The notes under the pieces are model-generated. The model did no database searches and had not been told where the DNA came from. It saw only the letters and a program-made list of their open reading frames with translations. From Chinchilla lanigera (lineage: Eukaryota; Chordata; Mammalia; Rodentia; Chinchillidae), in NCBI RefSeq assembly GCF_000276665.1, contig NW_004955438.1:14106899-14170898 (forward strand): a stretch of 64,000 nucleotides of DNA, in the 5' to 3' direction. Both the position numbers and the translations under genes were made by a program. Of the stretch, positions 14,133 to 26,700 are shown one piece after another; position 1 is the first letter of the stretch; the number at the start of each line of letters is the position of its first letter.

Positions 14133-14684
14133 AAGAACTCTGTGCAGGCTTCCCTTGCCCTGAGCACCTCCCACACTGCAGGCTGTGTCCCAGGCTTGCA
14201 GAGGAGGCTGGCGTGCCCCAGCCTCTCCCTCCCTGTCTGCTCTCAGGGCTCTTGTTGACGAGACCCTATTAGTGCATGTGGCTCTTGGGGCTTGATTTGG
14301 AACCCCACATCCTCTTCTACACCGTCAGTAGGCTGCCCTGGAATGTGATCCTGGCATGTCTTCCTCCTCAAAGAGCCAAGGCCAAGTCCCACTATCTTCT
14401 GTTGTCTTAATGACTTTCTATCTCATTAACCCATTTGTGCCTTGTCTGCCTGCAAAAGTATCTGGGCCTTCTGGTCTACCTTTTGTATCTTTGGAAGGAG
14501 ATAAGGCTAGCAGCCAAACTTGTTCAATTTGGAACTACTTAACAAGCTCAAATATAGACAAAACAGCTGAAAGCTTACGGAGGAGATTAAGCTCAGCATG
14601 TCCATGCAGTGGGTTGGGTAGAATTTTGTGAAACCAGATTCCAGGTAAAGAAGCCGAAGCCTAGATCATGAGCTCACTTAAAGA

Positions 14685-14960
14685 CATAGAATTGAGACGT
14701 GTTGTGTACATGTGCCAAACCCACACAGGAATTTAAACATAATGCCCTGAAGAACATAATGCCCCCCAAAAAATAATGCAATTTAAACATAATGCCCCAA
14801 AAAAAAGAAAAGAAAAAAAAATGAAGGGGATCAAGAGATGGGGGAGGCAGGGAAGGGAAAGAGGATGAAAAAACAAAGTAAGATGTGTTATGGACTTGTA
14901 CCAACTCCCCACAGGAATGTAAACATTATGCTCTCCATACATGTACTAATAAATTAAAAT
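14685..14960 (+). mobile_element. L1 3' tail, apparently duplicated in tandem
   Basis: Two copies of a tail motif, cacacaggaatttaaacat at about 14725 and the related cacaggaatgtaaacat at about 14912, are separated by a G-rich L1 3' UTR segment. The block ends aataaattaaaatttaaaaat. Within the first copy, aatttaaacataatgcccc also occurs twice. Confidence 0.6.
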
Positions 14961-15216
14961 TTAAAAATCTTGCCATCACTTCCAGGAGAAGTGCCATGAC
15001 TTTGGAGTTCTTCAGTAGAAAAACAAAAAAGTAAAAATGTCTCCAGAAAAACCCAAATACATACCTTTTATGGTTGGACTCACTTTATTCTGAAAAAACT
15101 GCTTAGAACAGGAGAGTTAACATAGGTAACAGAATCAGAGATCCCATCCCAATACTGTCAATCTCAGAGTCTGTATTGGTCACTGGTATCCCAACTACCT
15201 CTCAAAGAATGAGGAT

Positions 15217-15731
15217 TTGTTATGGCTTGTATCTAGATGTCCCCCCAAAACCTCATGCAGTCATAGGTGGGGCTTTTTCAGAGGTGAATCTACAGTGTGT
15301 GATTGATTCATGGTGCAGTGCTGGGATTAAGAGTGGATGATTATTACTCTGCATTGTTTGTATTGTTCTTACGCTATTTTGTAAATGGATGTCTGTTTGT
15401 TAATATGTTTTCCTTTTTTTATTTTTAAGATAAATTTTAAAAAGTGTGGATGATTATTAAAGCAGTTCACTGAGTAGTTTGGCACAGCCTTAATCCCAGT
15501 AGCCTGAATACAATACAAGGAACAGAAAGAGCCTTGTCTTTTCCCTTGCTTCCTTTGCTACCTTCTGCCTGCCGTGAACTGTTTCTCCTCTGTGACGGTC
15601 TATCACACTACCCTACCTTGGAGCTAGCCAACTATGGACTGAAACCTCTACAAACTGTGAGCTAAATAAACCTTTCTTCCTTTTAACTTTGGCTGTTGGA
15701 TATTTTTGTAATGAAAGAAAGTAATCAAGAC
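15217..15731 (+). mobile_element. MaLR LTR (ORR/MT-like) with a nested insert
   Basis: Starts tgttatggcttgtatc and ends near aagtaatcaagac, with the MaLR 3' core atggactgaaacctct and ctaaataaacctttc. Flanking aggat at 15212-15216 and 15732-15736 gives a 5-bp target duplication. A 99-bp insert (15347-15445) interrupts it. Confidence 0.7.
15347..15445. mobile_element. 99-bp insert with 14-bp target-site duplication
   Basis: The AT-rich insert is bounded by perfect gtggatgattatta copies (15333-15346 and 15446-15459) and ends in an A-rich stretch. The long duplication indicates L1-machinery retroposition. Source not identified. Confidence 0.7.
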
Positions 15732-15846
15732 AGGATCTAAACTCATCTTACAGATCATCCTCAATCCACAGCCCAGAAATGACTCGACCAAGGTTCCTCA
15801 GCTGCTGAGTCCAATCTCTTTCCACTGGACTTTGAATCTGGACTTT

Positions 15847-16002
15847 GCTGGGTATGGTGGCGCACGCCTGCAATCCTAGCACTAGGGAGGCTGAGGCAGG
15901 AGAATCGTTGCGAATTTGAGACCAGCCTAGGCTACAAAGTGAGTTCGAGGCCAGCCTAAACTACATAGTGAGACCCTGTCTCAAAAAGACATTTAAGAAA
16001 AA
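15847..16002 (+). mobile_element. B1 SINE with perfect target-site duplication
   Basis: Complete B1: tggtggcgcacgcctgcaatc, gaggctgaggcaggag, agttcgaggccagcct (internal duplication), gagaccctgtctcaaaaa. Flanked by gaatctggacttt at 15834-15846 and 16003-16015. A relatively young insertion. Confidence 0.93.
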
Positions 16003-17739
16003 GAATCTGGACTTTACTTCAGCTCTGCAAATGGCCTGGTAAGTGGATCTTAGACAACTTACATCAAATCCTTTGGTCTCTAGATTTCTCAATTAAACTA
16101 CATTTCCCTTCTCCATGAAGAATTCTCAGGGTAGAATTAGTCACTCTCATGAAATTTAGTGAATGGCAACCAGGCGGGGGGTCTCAGAAAGAGCTGGCAG
16201 CCCTTCTCCTAAGCTCCCCTCCACTGGGATTCCTAAGGTTCCTCAAAGGAACCTTGCTCTCAGTGGAAGGGTGAGGGAAGGCCAGGTCAGCTCAAGCCTG
16301 TCCTCTACATTCTCCTGGTCACAGTGACATCTTAAAGATTTCTATAATTACCTCAGATTTGTCTTCACCCCCCTTTTGTCAGGGAAGATAAAATTTTATG
16401 GTTAAAACCTAAATGTGATCTGGCAAAGTCTAAACTCTGTTCTTCTCAATCTCATGAGTAGGTGGCCTCAGGCACTGTGGACTCTCAAAGTGCCACTTAG
16501 AGAATTATGAGAAGAGTTCTGTGCAAGCCAGTCATAAAATCTTAGTTCACTTACCCAGAAAGTTCCCAAAAGGTTAAAGCGAGGGCTTGGATTGGGATGC
16601 AGAGTTTATTTCTGAGAACGTGTGACTGACAAGCCCAAGGCCAAGATTTCTTCTCTTGGAGCCAATCTACTGGTGACAGGAAAAATCCCACCCTACAGTC
16701 ACATCCTGCACTCCCCACCCACCCTGACCCCAGTCAGCTCTCCTTCAATTACCTGCCATTTGTCCCAAGGGACAGGAGAGAGGATGCACCCATACTTCCC
16801 CTGTGCTGGTGAGTGAGTGGGTGGGGTACAATTCAAGGTTGAACCACCACATGGAGATGTGGCAGACTTAGGGATCCAGGTTTGGCCAGATGTTTGGGGC
16901 TTGGGCCTCCTTGAACCCACAGAACCCAGTCCATTGCCTGGGATTTTATGAAAATTGTTCAAGCAATCTGTGCACAAAATTAGTAATGACCCTACAAAAA
17001 GGCTCAAGAATGAAAATGTCAAAGAAAAAGGTAGAGATAGTCCTGGCAAAAAAATCTGTTTGGGAGGTCTGAGGTAGGGGATTTCCTAGAAACACCTCTG
17101 ACTGTGGAACTTTTATGTTCCTATCATACTGGTTAACCTAAGAGGACTCTTGGCATCGTAAGAAGCGGTGTTTTACTCTGCTGCCTGCAAATCCAACCTA
17201 GGGGTTATACAGGCAGTTCCAGAATTTGCTCACTACCAGGCCACTTACTATCACAAAATCAGAGACACATGCAGCTCCACTCCCTTGTGCCCCTTTTCCA
17301 GAGGGACTAGGCAAAGTGCATACTTATGCTCAAGGTTAAAGGGGGGCTTGAAGCAGGACCCTGAGAATACAGAAGTGATATAATTATGAGGTGCTCTATC
17401 AGCCCCTAGAGCTAAGATTAAATGGAAAATCAGTGTCCCAAGTGAAAAGATCTTATCTCCAAAAGCTGCCTGTCACCAGCAGCCACTCTTCCCCTGCTAG
17501 TCATAAGCACCTGGACACGCTGAGTGGTCAGGCCTGGAGGAAGTCTTAGAAACTGTGATTCAGCTTCTCTCGCATGGATGGAAATATGGAGGTCCCAAAA
17601 GAGAAGGGATTGGAGCACCCCTACCCCATGAGCTTGCTGTAGTACTGTGATTAGAAATTAGACCAAGATCTGCATCAGCTGAGACTGTAAGTCAGATCTC
17701 CTTCAAACAGATATAAATCTCACTACATTCCCCCATCAA

Positions 17740-18335
17740 ATGTCAGTGTTTGCAGAATGAAGCCCAAGTCAATTGCATGGCACTCAAGGACCTACAGTTT
17801 AACCCCAGGCAACCTGTTGAGTCTCACCTCTCATTCCATGCCTTCCCACACCCAACCTGTGCCCAAGCTGCAGGGATAGTGGGTATCATACGTGCTCAGG
17901 TGACCAGTGGGCTCATAGCCAGAGCTAGACCTCACCACCATTCCTCAACATGCCCTGAACTTCCTTGCCTTCCTTCCTTTGCCTATGCTATTTCCCATCC
18001 AGAATGTCCTTCCTCCATCTCTACCATGAAAATCCTACTGAGTCCTGTGAAGATTCACTTAAAGTTTAGCATGTCCATCCCCAGAGCAGAATCCACACTT
18101 CTCCTGAGCGCTCCTCTGCACCTGGCACACAATGCTCTCATCGGCCCCATCTCACACTCCAGTTCTGGGGGAGATTCTCATTAGTTTTGTGTACACGCCC
18201 CTATCCACCCACCTCACATCTGCTCAGCTGGGAAATCCCTAGGGCAGGAACCATATCTTATTCATTCTTAATACTTGGCAGAGTCTGACACAGAGAAATG
18301 CTCAGTGGATATCTGTTTAATCAAATGGACACACA
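17740..18335 (+). mobile_element. LINE L2 3' end
   Basis: Typical L2 3' sequence order: atgaagcccaagtcaattgc, ggcactcaaggacctacag, cttcctttgcctatgctattt, gaatgtccttcctccatc, gggcaggaaccatatctt, then ctcagtggatatctgtt. The 144-codon frame at 17750-18184 falls inside and is not a gene. Confidence 0.75.
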
Positions 18336-19960
18336 GATGGGAAACACCTGTCCTGGAAAATGTCTGCGATGACTCTAGGCTGAGTCAATCGAGCACCTCG
18401 TACCTACTTTTCATGAGTCCCATTTCACTGAGCTATAGTTCTTTACTTATGCACTGGGTTCTACAGTTTCTACCAACCCACCTGACTTGCCAGGAGATCA
18501 GGAACTCCACAGGGCAGTGATGATGTCTGATGAACCCTTCTTGCCTAGTATATACCTTGATGGATAAATAATAAAGAATGGATGCATTCCACCAATGGTA
18601 ATAAGTGAGCCTATGCGGGCAGCTGCATCTGAGACACAATTATTTTCTACACATAAAATGAGCCATGTGTAGCTTTTCCACTCATTCAATGAATACATCT
18701 CCAGTATACAAATACAACAAATAGCAAAGCAGAAAGTTCCTGCTGGGCAGAGATGCTAAAGAATTACAAATATCTATTTACCACAGTTACGGAGCATGAG
18801 CTAGAAGATGAGTGTGGAATGTTTTGGCCACTCCTAAGCTTGCTCTGAGCTTACTGGTCACCCTGGGAGCTCTGTCCCATTATGCTTCACCCTGCTGGCC
18901 CTGGGCAACCCCAGAGGATGGCCACCCCTCATTCAGCTCAGACACAGAAAACATACAATTTGTCTTTGTTCGCAACAGAAATGAAGCAGAGGCTGGGCTT
19001 TCTGTGTCTTTGCCTTGTTTCATATCAATCTCCCTCCAATTATTAGCCCCTTCCTATGGGAACTGTGGGAGATGCCAATTTCATACTGATTCCGGATGCA
19101 GTCTGTTCTGTCTGACCTCACCGAGTCCTGGGGGATGTGTAAAGACCTGTGAAATATGTGGAGCTCATAAATCAATTCTGGCTGGGATTCTGCAAATGTT
19201 TTAGCTTGAGGGAGAGTTAGACGGCACTGACATAGCCCCCGAGCGTTACTGTCTCCTCCCCGACCGATGCAACAGCTGTCCCTGGAGTCTGTGGACTCTG
19301 GCTGCCTGGGGCAGGGCCCAGCCCTGGCTGTCCCCATCTCCCCTCTTGCCTGGCTTGGACAAGCTGGAGGGAAATGGGAGGTCAGTCCTTGACATTATGT
19401 CTGCTGTCTGAGGCTCTCCGGAGGGAAGGAATCCTGTGAATGTCCTTTCTCTGCCAGCCCCTAAGGAGATAGCCCATGACCCTTCTCTGAGCATGCTCCT
19501 CTGTGTCCAAGACAAACAGCTGCCTCGGGTTGGCTCTGGGGCCCCTGGAGCTACGTGAGGAGCTGCCCTGGTTGGCTATGGACACTTAGGGCCAGTCTCA
19601 CCCAGGCAGGAAAACAAAGCTTTTGCTCCACGAGCCCCACAGGGTATGCCCTCAGGGACAGGACAGTGGAGGTGGGTCTCTGCAAGTTCACTGGACCTGA
19701 AGGTCTGTCCCTGGAATCATTGTCCATCAGCCCCTGGGCCAAGCTGTGCCTTTAATTCTGTTCAACTTTCATTGCACACCAGTAGTGCTTGGCACTAGGC
19801 CGAGTGTGGGCCAGATAGAGTGACCATCTCGGCTGTCCTGCTGCCCTCTCAGCATGCAGCACGGTGTGAGAGGTCCGTGGAGGGTGCACTTTTAATTCAG
19901 GATGAGAGGGCCAGTAAGGAAAAGAGTGAAGGCTGCCCTCTCACTTGCCTACACCCGCTC

Positions 19961-20137
19961 TCTCCTTTTATCCGTCTCTTCCCTCTTCCCCTTCTCCTTC
20001 CTCCCCCCTTCCCTTTCCCTCCCTCCCTTCCTTCCTTCCTTCCTTCCTCCCTTCCTTCCTTCCTCCCTCCCTCCCTCCCTCCCTTCCTTCCTTCCTTCCT
20101 TCCTTCCTTCCTTCCTTCCTTCCTTCCTTCCTTTTCA
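19961..20137. repeat. (CCTT)n/(CCCT)n polypyrimidine tract
   Basis: About 175 bp of almost pure pyrimidine on the plus strand made of cctt and ccct units. All long frames across it (Pro/Ser/Phe/Leu or Arg/Glu/Gly/Lys) are artefacts of the repeat. Confidence 0.97.
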
Positions 20138-20989
20138 CTCAACAATTATTCACCGAGTGCTCACTCTGCCCCACCCTGTGGATGAACAGTGCATGCTAGT
20201 GCCATGTCTGCATTCCAGGAATCCTCCACCAGGCACCTCACCCAATTCTCCCAAATGTCCCTCCACCCACCCCCAAGTAGAAAGGGTGAGAGCATGTGGG
20301 TACCTGCCTGTAAACACCTGTGCTGCCTGAAGCCCTGGCCTTTCTGCCTCCAAGTTCAAGGCTGGGGCTGGCTGCTGGGGGAAGGTTGTCTGATGAGGGA
20401 CTGGCCCACCCCACCAGCACACCTCAGCCATATCCTGCAGGCCTGAGCACATGTGGCGCATGTACCCTATGGATCCAGAGAGGCTAACAGCCCAAGGGAG
20501 AGGAGAACAAAATTCTTTTCTGACTCCCAGAGACTAAGAGGGCCCCCAAAGCCTCAAGTGAGGTCTGAGCAGAGACTGGGAGAAATGCCATCATGGCCTT
20601 CTTAATGACACTTCCGTCAATAACAGACAGCATTTGGCCCCATAAGTTTATATCACCTGGTGATGCCAACATCATCTTACACTACGATACTCTCACAATG
20701 ACAAAATCACCTAACAATGCATTTCTCAGGACTTAACCCTGCTGTTCAGTAACACATGACCTTCTCGGTATGTGATCCCAGCTGGAGGGGAGATCCCTCT
20801 CCTCTCCTTCCCTTCAGTGCTCCCTCCCAAATGTCCCCATCTAGAATAAGGAGCCAACACACACCTACCACACACCTGACCTGTGACTGGGCAGACACTG
20901 CGGAGATGCAAGGCAGGGTTGCTGCTGTTACAATACAAACAGATGCAAGTTTCAGGAGTGGGTGGGTGGGAAAGAGAGTAAGGTTGTTT

Positions 20990-21385
20990 AGGGAGTACAG
21001 ACCAGACCATCAGATATGCAGTGTATCCTTTGCTAAATCACAAAGCAGCCTACAAGATAAGTACTGTATCCTGTTTTATGGCTAAGATGCTCAAAGGGTT
21101 TGAAGCCCTGACCCAGACAATATGCAGTGGTGGGACTGGAATGCAAGTGCTGGTGAGTCTAAAAGCCTGCACTCTATCAGGCGTGGTGACACATGCCTAT
21201 AATCCCAGCACTCAGAAGGCTGAGGCAGAAGGACTGCCATGAGTTCGAGGCCAGCCTGGGCTACATAGTGAGTCCAAGGCCAGCCTGAACAGCATAATGA
21301 GACCCTGCCTCAAAAAAACCTACATGAATAAATAAATAAATAAATCTCACACTCTGTCCACTACACTGGGCTGTCTCCCAGATGT
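20990..21385 (-). mobile_element. MIR SINE (antisense) split by B1
   Basis: agataagtactgtatcctg, gtgggactggaatgcaag on the left; cactctgtccactacactgg on the right of the B1 at 21177-21345. Confidence 0.65.
21177..21345 (+). mobile_element. B1 SINE inserted in a MIR
   Basis: B1 start gcgtggtgacacatgcctat, duplicated agttcgaggccagcctgggc module, tail (aaat)n. It splits an antisense MIR: gcctgcactcta on the left and ctcacactctgtcc on the right form an imperfect target duplication. Confidence 0.9.
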
Positions 21386-22834
21386 TCCCTGGTGGGATAA
21401 AACACTTACTCCAGGGCCTTTGAGAAAAGAAAGATCCTCTTTTCTTTTCCTAACAGCAGGAGTTATGATGTGGATCTATCAGGTGAAATTGCTTGCAACA
21501 TCAGATATGGTTCCTAATTTATTATCCTCATGCACATTCTCCCTAAAACAAATGTTTTTCACTTATATGGTATTTTTACTTCCTTAATTCAGTCCTGATA
21601 GCACAAAGACATGTCCTTCCCATTGGTTTGAAATACATAAGGCTCAAGGGTCTGCTTGGAATTGGCCCTGATGCTTGCAATTATTTGCTACTTGGCAGGA
21701 AACAACCACCTCCTGTCCCCCACCAGATATGTCCTCCAGATCGGGTAATGCATCTAACTTTCCCAGAACCATCAGAAGAAGACCTGAATGGTACTGCTGT
21801 TAAAAGTCCACATTTCATCCATCCTTTTGCAACACTATTTATTTTTCTCACACAACTGGCTAATTCCAGAGTGGAACACAATTAAAAGAAACATGACCAG
21901 ACTAAGGAATATAAGATGCAAGCCAAGAAAAACTTGTAGGTCATTGAGAAAATTGCCATGCTAGGCACCAGGGAGGTAACAGAGGGCCAGGAACATCCCA
22001 TCTGAAGGTCCCCACCCAATACATAAGCCCAGGCGGTGCACTGGACCTCACCACTGACCATCTCTGATGAGCAAAGCCAGCTGCAGCTGGGATGGGAGGG
22101 ACTTTCTCATAAATAGAGAATTGGCACCCACCCAGTAGAAGATGTCATTGAGCATGTGCACTGCTTGACACACATACATAGAGAGGAGCTACAATGCCTG
22201 AGCAGTCCAGGTGAGAAAGTGTTAACAGAAAATCCAGACTGTCTGGACACAGAAATTACATTCCCTAAAGACTGGGAAGATTTAGGATAGTAGAGCATTC
22301 AGGAGTTGGAAGGGACGTGAGAAATCATCTGGTGCTGGGAGCTTTGTGTGCTATGGACCTGTCTTGCAAATGAAGTTGATAGATGAACCTCTTTCTCAGA
22401 ATAACCCTTCTAATGTATAAAATAAAAATTGTTAGATCACCAAGAAACCAACCATACTGAGAGACAGTTATCAAAATATTTTTAAAACAAATGTGATCTA
22501 TAGAGAAGCATCTTTATCATATCTCAGATAAAAGATTAGGCATCAGATCTAATAGCTTCTGCAACTTTGAAGTAGGGAAAAACTTGAATGATATTTCAAA
22601 GTAATTCAAAATAGTTGGCATAGCAGCCCTAGTAAATGTCTAGGTCTCTCATTCATTCATCACAAGTCCTGCTATCAGTCGCATGTCATGTTGCCTATAG
22701 AATAGACAGGGATGTCAAATTTCAGTTAGAAGTTAGTGGAGGGGGAAATAGGAGCCCTGATTTATATCTACAAACGCAAGATGAAGACCCCCTAATATAA
22801 TGCCGTCCCTTTTTCTACCCCTCCTTTCTATAGA

Positions 22835-22975
22835 TTATAACACTTAGGTTAGAGAGCCCAAATAACTTTCTTAACGCCACACAGCAAATAAGTAGCGAAT
22901 CTGGGATGCAACTCCCAGTCAGTAATGACATCTTATCTCTTCCCTTTACCACTCCAGTGTGCTGCCTCAAATTAG
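22835..22975 (-). mobile_element. MIR SINE (antisense)
   Basis: ttagagagcccaaataactt, cacacagcaaataagtagcg, ctttaccactccagtgtgc. Confidence 0.7.
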
Positions 22976-23479
22976 GCTTTAAAATGATCTCTTTTGGGGT
23001 TTTGTTTTTAAATGAAAACAACACACCCTAACAATTTCAAGCAATATAAGAATTAAGTGTAAAAAATAAAGTTTCTACCTTTCTTTAAATACAGTTCCTT
23101 CTGAGAATAGATGGATGGATGAGGGCCTTGGACCCACAGGACTGCAACATTACAATTGGGGGTGGGGGGCTCAGGCCTCCTAGATCTCTAAAGTGGGAAT
23201 CTGAATTTCCCACTGAATGACTTCTTGGAGTCTTTCTCTGCTGAAGTCTCCTTGGAAGCACAAACTATCCCAGTTCCCACTACTGAAATGTGGCGAATTC
23301 AACCCTACACCCTCTAAAGACATGCGCTGTTAAATCTAGTTCCCGAGTGAAAGAATGAACGGTAACCAAGGAACAGGTCTAGGGGTTAGAGGAAGGGTAA
23401 TAAGGGGAGATATGTCAAAATGAAATGATGAGATTTGAAATGACATAATCATCACGAAGCCTTGAGCATAAGTCAGCCT

Positions 23480-23620
23480 CTAGGTTATACAGTTTACATA
23501 CATTATCCCATTTAATTCTCAAAATAGTTGGCATTGTCATCCATGTTCACAGATGGAAAAATGGAGTTCTAGAGAGAGTAAATCACTTTCTTACCCTTCC
23601 AGCCCATGATAAGGAGAGAC
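23480..23620 (-). mobile_element. MIR SINE (antisense)
   Basis: cattatcccatttaattctc, acagatggaaaaatggag, gagagagtaaatcac. Confidence 0.7.
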
Positions 23621-24289
23621 CAAAGCAAGATGTAGCTGCCAGGGAGGGGGCTGCCTGCCCATGAACAAGTGTGCCAGGACCAGTTCGAGGACAGCTGGGC
23701 AAAGCCACCTTCAGAGCCCTTGGGTTTCTTTTCCTCCCCAGGCTTGCTTGGCCCCAAAGCCCTCAGCAGGGAAAGATCCAATCCCTCAGCTTCACACATT
23801 TTCCTGTGGGTCAGCCTAAGGGCTGGGTTTCAGGTTACAGCCCAAGCTTGAAGGCTATATGAAAAATAAAGAAAGAAGTAAAGCGAAGGCCACCCATTCC
23901 TCCCGCATTTGTGCTAACCACAGACCTGCCACACTGAGGCTGAGGTTTCTACGTGCTCTTGGCCTGTCTTATCCGGTTGGAACAAATGCCACATTGGGCT
24001 TGCTTCCCATGGTTTTGTTTCACAATTTAAATAAACTCAAGCTTTGCTGGCATTTCTGTGCAGATTACAAGTAAAGTCTCCTCAAGACTTCAAAGGCCTG
24101 TAACTAGGTTTGTACCCAGTGCAGTTTTAGGCCATTTTAAAGAATCAAGGTCTTCAGCACATTTTTGGGCTCTGTGAGCCTTTCCAGAGGTTATCATCCA
24201 AGACTCTATCAGCCTCCTCCACAAATCTTCCCAATTAGCACTCACAGGGGGATACTTTGTGTAGACACCTAGTATGGGATTTTCTGCTG

Positions 24290-24430
24290 TTATCTGCGAT
24301 ACAGGCATTGCTATATTCATTTTACAAATGAAGAAACAGAGTCCCAGATCTCACAGGTAGGAAGTAGCAAAGCCAAGGTTAAAAATTAAGGCCTACCTGA
24401 TTTCTAAGTTGCAGCCCTTTTCAATATAGA
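24290..24430 (-). mobile_element. MIR SINE (antisense)
   Basis: ttcattttacaaatgaagaaac, agatctcacaggtaggaagt. Confidence 0.7.
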
Positions 24431-24774
24431 GGTCTTCCTATCTCTGCCTTTTCTGTGGACCATCTGAAAGGCTGCCTTGCATTTCAGCTGCTTGTCTTGT
24501 ACCTAATTTTCCTTCCTTGATCACAAGTTTTGGAGAGATCCCCATGGCCACCTGCTTTGTGCCTACACCAGAGCCTGGAGCCACCAAGGAGCTATATGAG
24601 CATCGGTTGACTAGATATTGGCCAATTTTCAGGGAAAATAACTCAAGAAAAAGCCTCAGGCCAGCTCCATCCAAAATGACCTGCGTGTGTTGCTTTCTGC
24701 CTGGTTGGTGCCCTGAGCAACAACAGAAATCCCTGGCCCAACAAGAGAAGAAAGATATTGCTCATAAGTTCACA

Positions 24775-25220
24775 AATGGCCAGAATTTCTACAGTTCCTA
24801 GTGGGGCCCAGCTCAAGGAAAAGACTGCTTTGAGCTGCAAAACATTACATGAGCCTCAGTACCTGGTAGAGCCCCTAAGTTTGCTGTTGTGCCAAGTTGA
24901 TTAGCAGAGCCTGGAGGTTGGCATATCTACCCAGAAAGATGACACATTGAGCTCCAAAGGGGAGCAGTGTGCAGAGACAAGTGGAAGCCACATTCAGGGA
25001 ACTTGTTCTCAGAGGCAGCATGTGGTAAGGGGAGGACCCCTGAGGGTGGGTTCAAATTTGAGGTACCTAGGCATTGCAGCTGTACCACCACACACACTCT
25101 CTAACCTTTAGCACCAACACTGCTAACCCCATCCTTCCCCCTGGAGGTTGGCATATCTACCAATGGCCAGAATTTGGTAGATAGTGTTAGCACCAACACT
25201 GCTAACCCCATCCTTCCCCC
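24775..25220. repeat. Patchwork local duplication
   Basis: A perfect 34-bp repeat (25108-25141 and 25187-25220). Between its copies are a perfect 20-bp copy of 24912-24931 (tggaggttggcatatctacc) joined directly to a perfect 14-bp copy of 24775-24788 (aatggccagaattt), then ggtagata, the inverse of the nearby tatctacc. Confidence 0.9.
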
Positions 25221-26434
25221 AGGAGGCTACTTGACCAACTCGGGACTCTTTGTGCACATTTGACTTGACCTTTTGTATGGGTCTTGCTTGGTGACATTCC
25301 CCTCCAGCAGCTTTTTCTTCTTTGGCGGTTAACAGTGTCTGTCTGGGTCCCCATCCAGACCTCCCAAGTGTCAAGGCTCTGGGTGACACATTCCATCCAG
25401 GCATGAGTGCCATCACTCTTGTGCAGCTGAACACTCTCAAGCCAAGCCGCCAGTTTTCTTAAAGACACAAAACATTCTTGGCTCATGGGCTGTGATTCTT
25501 GGGTCTTAGTTCCCCCTGTGTGTTAAAGTGTCCCAAATATTCCTGTTTTACATCTAGGTGATTAAGGACTAAAAGCTCAGGTCAAACGTTATTCCAGAGG
25601 GAGCCAGGTCTAGTTACCTACAAAGTAAAACTCAAACCAGAGAACTTGGAAAGGAAATCAGAAGTCCTCGGGGACTCAGAGCTCTGCCCAGCTCACAGGA
25701 CCAGGGCACAATCTAATTTGGACACAGAAAAAGTAAGTTTCAGTGGAAGGGGTACCCTCTGCTTTCTCAAAGCAGATTCTTACACACTGTGGCAATGGGG
25801 AGGGCAAGAGATCCAGGATGCTACCTGTGAAGTAGTAGAACTGGATCAGGTGTCTAGGCTTATCACCAGTTTACCGAATCATAAAGGAGACACCATGACC
25901 ATGGTTATACACCACGACCATGATGCCATCAGCAAAATCTCACATATGAGAAATTCTCCAGACAACTCAGCATCCTTAACAAAGAAGTGGTGAGGGAAAC
26001 AAGACAGTTGGAGTGACAAGTTCAGACTTGGTAATCAAGACAAATGACAGATCTTACTCAGATCTGATTCAAATAAACTGATGGGGAAAATGCATTTATG
26101 AAACAATCAGGGAAATCTAGATAGTACTCAGATATTTAATAATGAAAAAGGATGCTTATTGACTTCTGTTGGTTTAATAAGAACTTGAGGGATTGATTTT
26201 GAGAGGTTTTAGTAAAGAATCTTTACCTTTCAGATTTAAGGATGAAGGAGGTTTGCTATAAATTAATGCACTAAATAGAAGGTGAAGAAGAATGAGACTG
26301 TGATTATGCCAAGAACTTGGGTGATAAGTGGGTAAATGTTCAGTATGTCCTCTCTACTTTTGCCCAGGTTCAAAATTTTACAGAACAAAAGTTTTCTTTA
26401 AGAATGTAACAATTTGCCAGGAGCACTGGCTTTA

Positions 26435-26700
26435 GCACCGAGTCTCTGAGAATTTGTGAAGAAACATTTACCTCAGTGAGCCTCAGTTTCCTCATCCAGA
26501 GCCTGAGTGGTTCAAGTCCTGGGCTGACCCCTCATTCTCTGTGTGACCTTACACAGGTTTTAAACTCCTCTGTGCTTTCATTTCCCCATGGGTACCACAA
26601 GAATAATAACAGTTCTACCTTGGAGGGTTGCGGGGGGGGGGGGGGACTAATGACATTCATTCTGTACAGTTTCTGGCACAGAAACACTATGTGTTGATAT
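26435..26700 (+). mobile_element. MIR SINE with poly-G expansion
   Basis: ctggctttagcaccgagtct, ctgtgtgaccttacacagg, ttcatttccccatgggtac, ttctaccttggagggttg, then a 14-base G run (26632-26645) in place of the usual gttgtgagg. Confidence 0.7.

Noticed and set aside
13755..14176. Several 60-90 codon frames on both strands
   Set aside because: They are inside the MLT1-type LTR.
17750..18184. 144-codon plus-strand open frame
   Set aside because: It lies inside an L2 3' end with the standard order of L2 landmarks; no start or splice context and no family match.
18812..19204. 130-codon plus-strand frame with many Cys
   Set aside because: No domain recognised; compositional. The region may be conserved noncoding DNA but I cannot show it.
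19820..20330. Pro/Ser/Phe-rich and Arg/Glu/Gly/Lys-rich frames
   Set aside because: Artefacts of the (CCTT)n tract.
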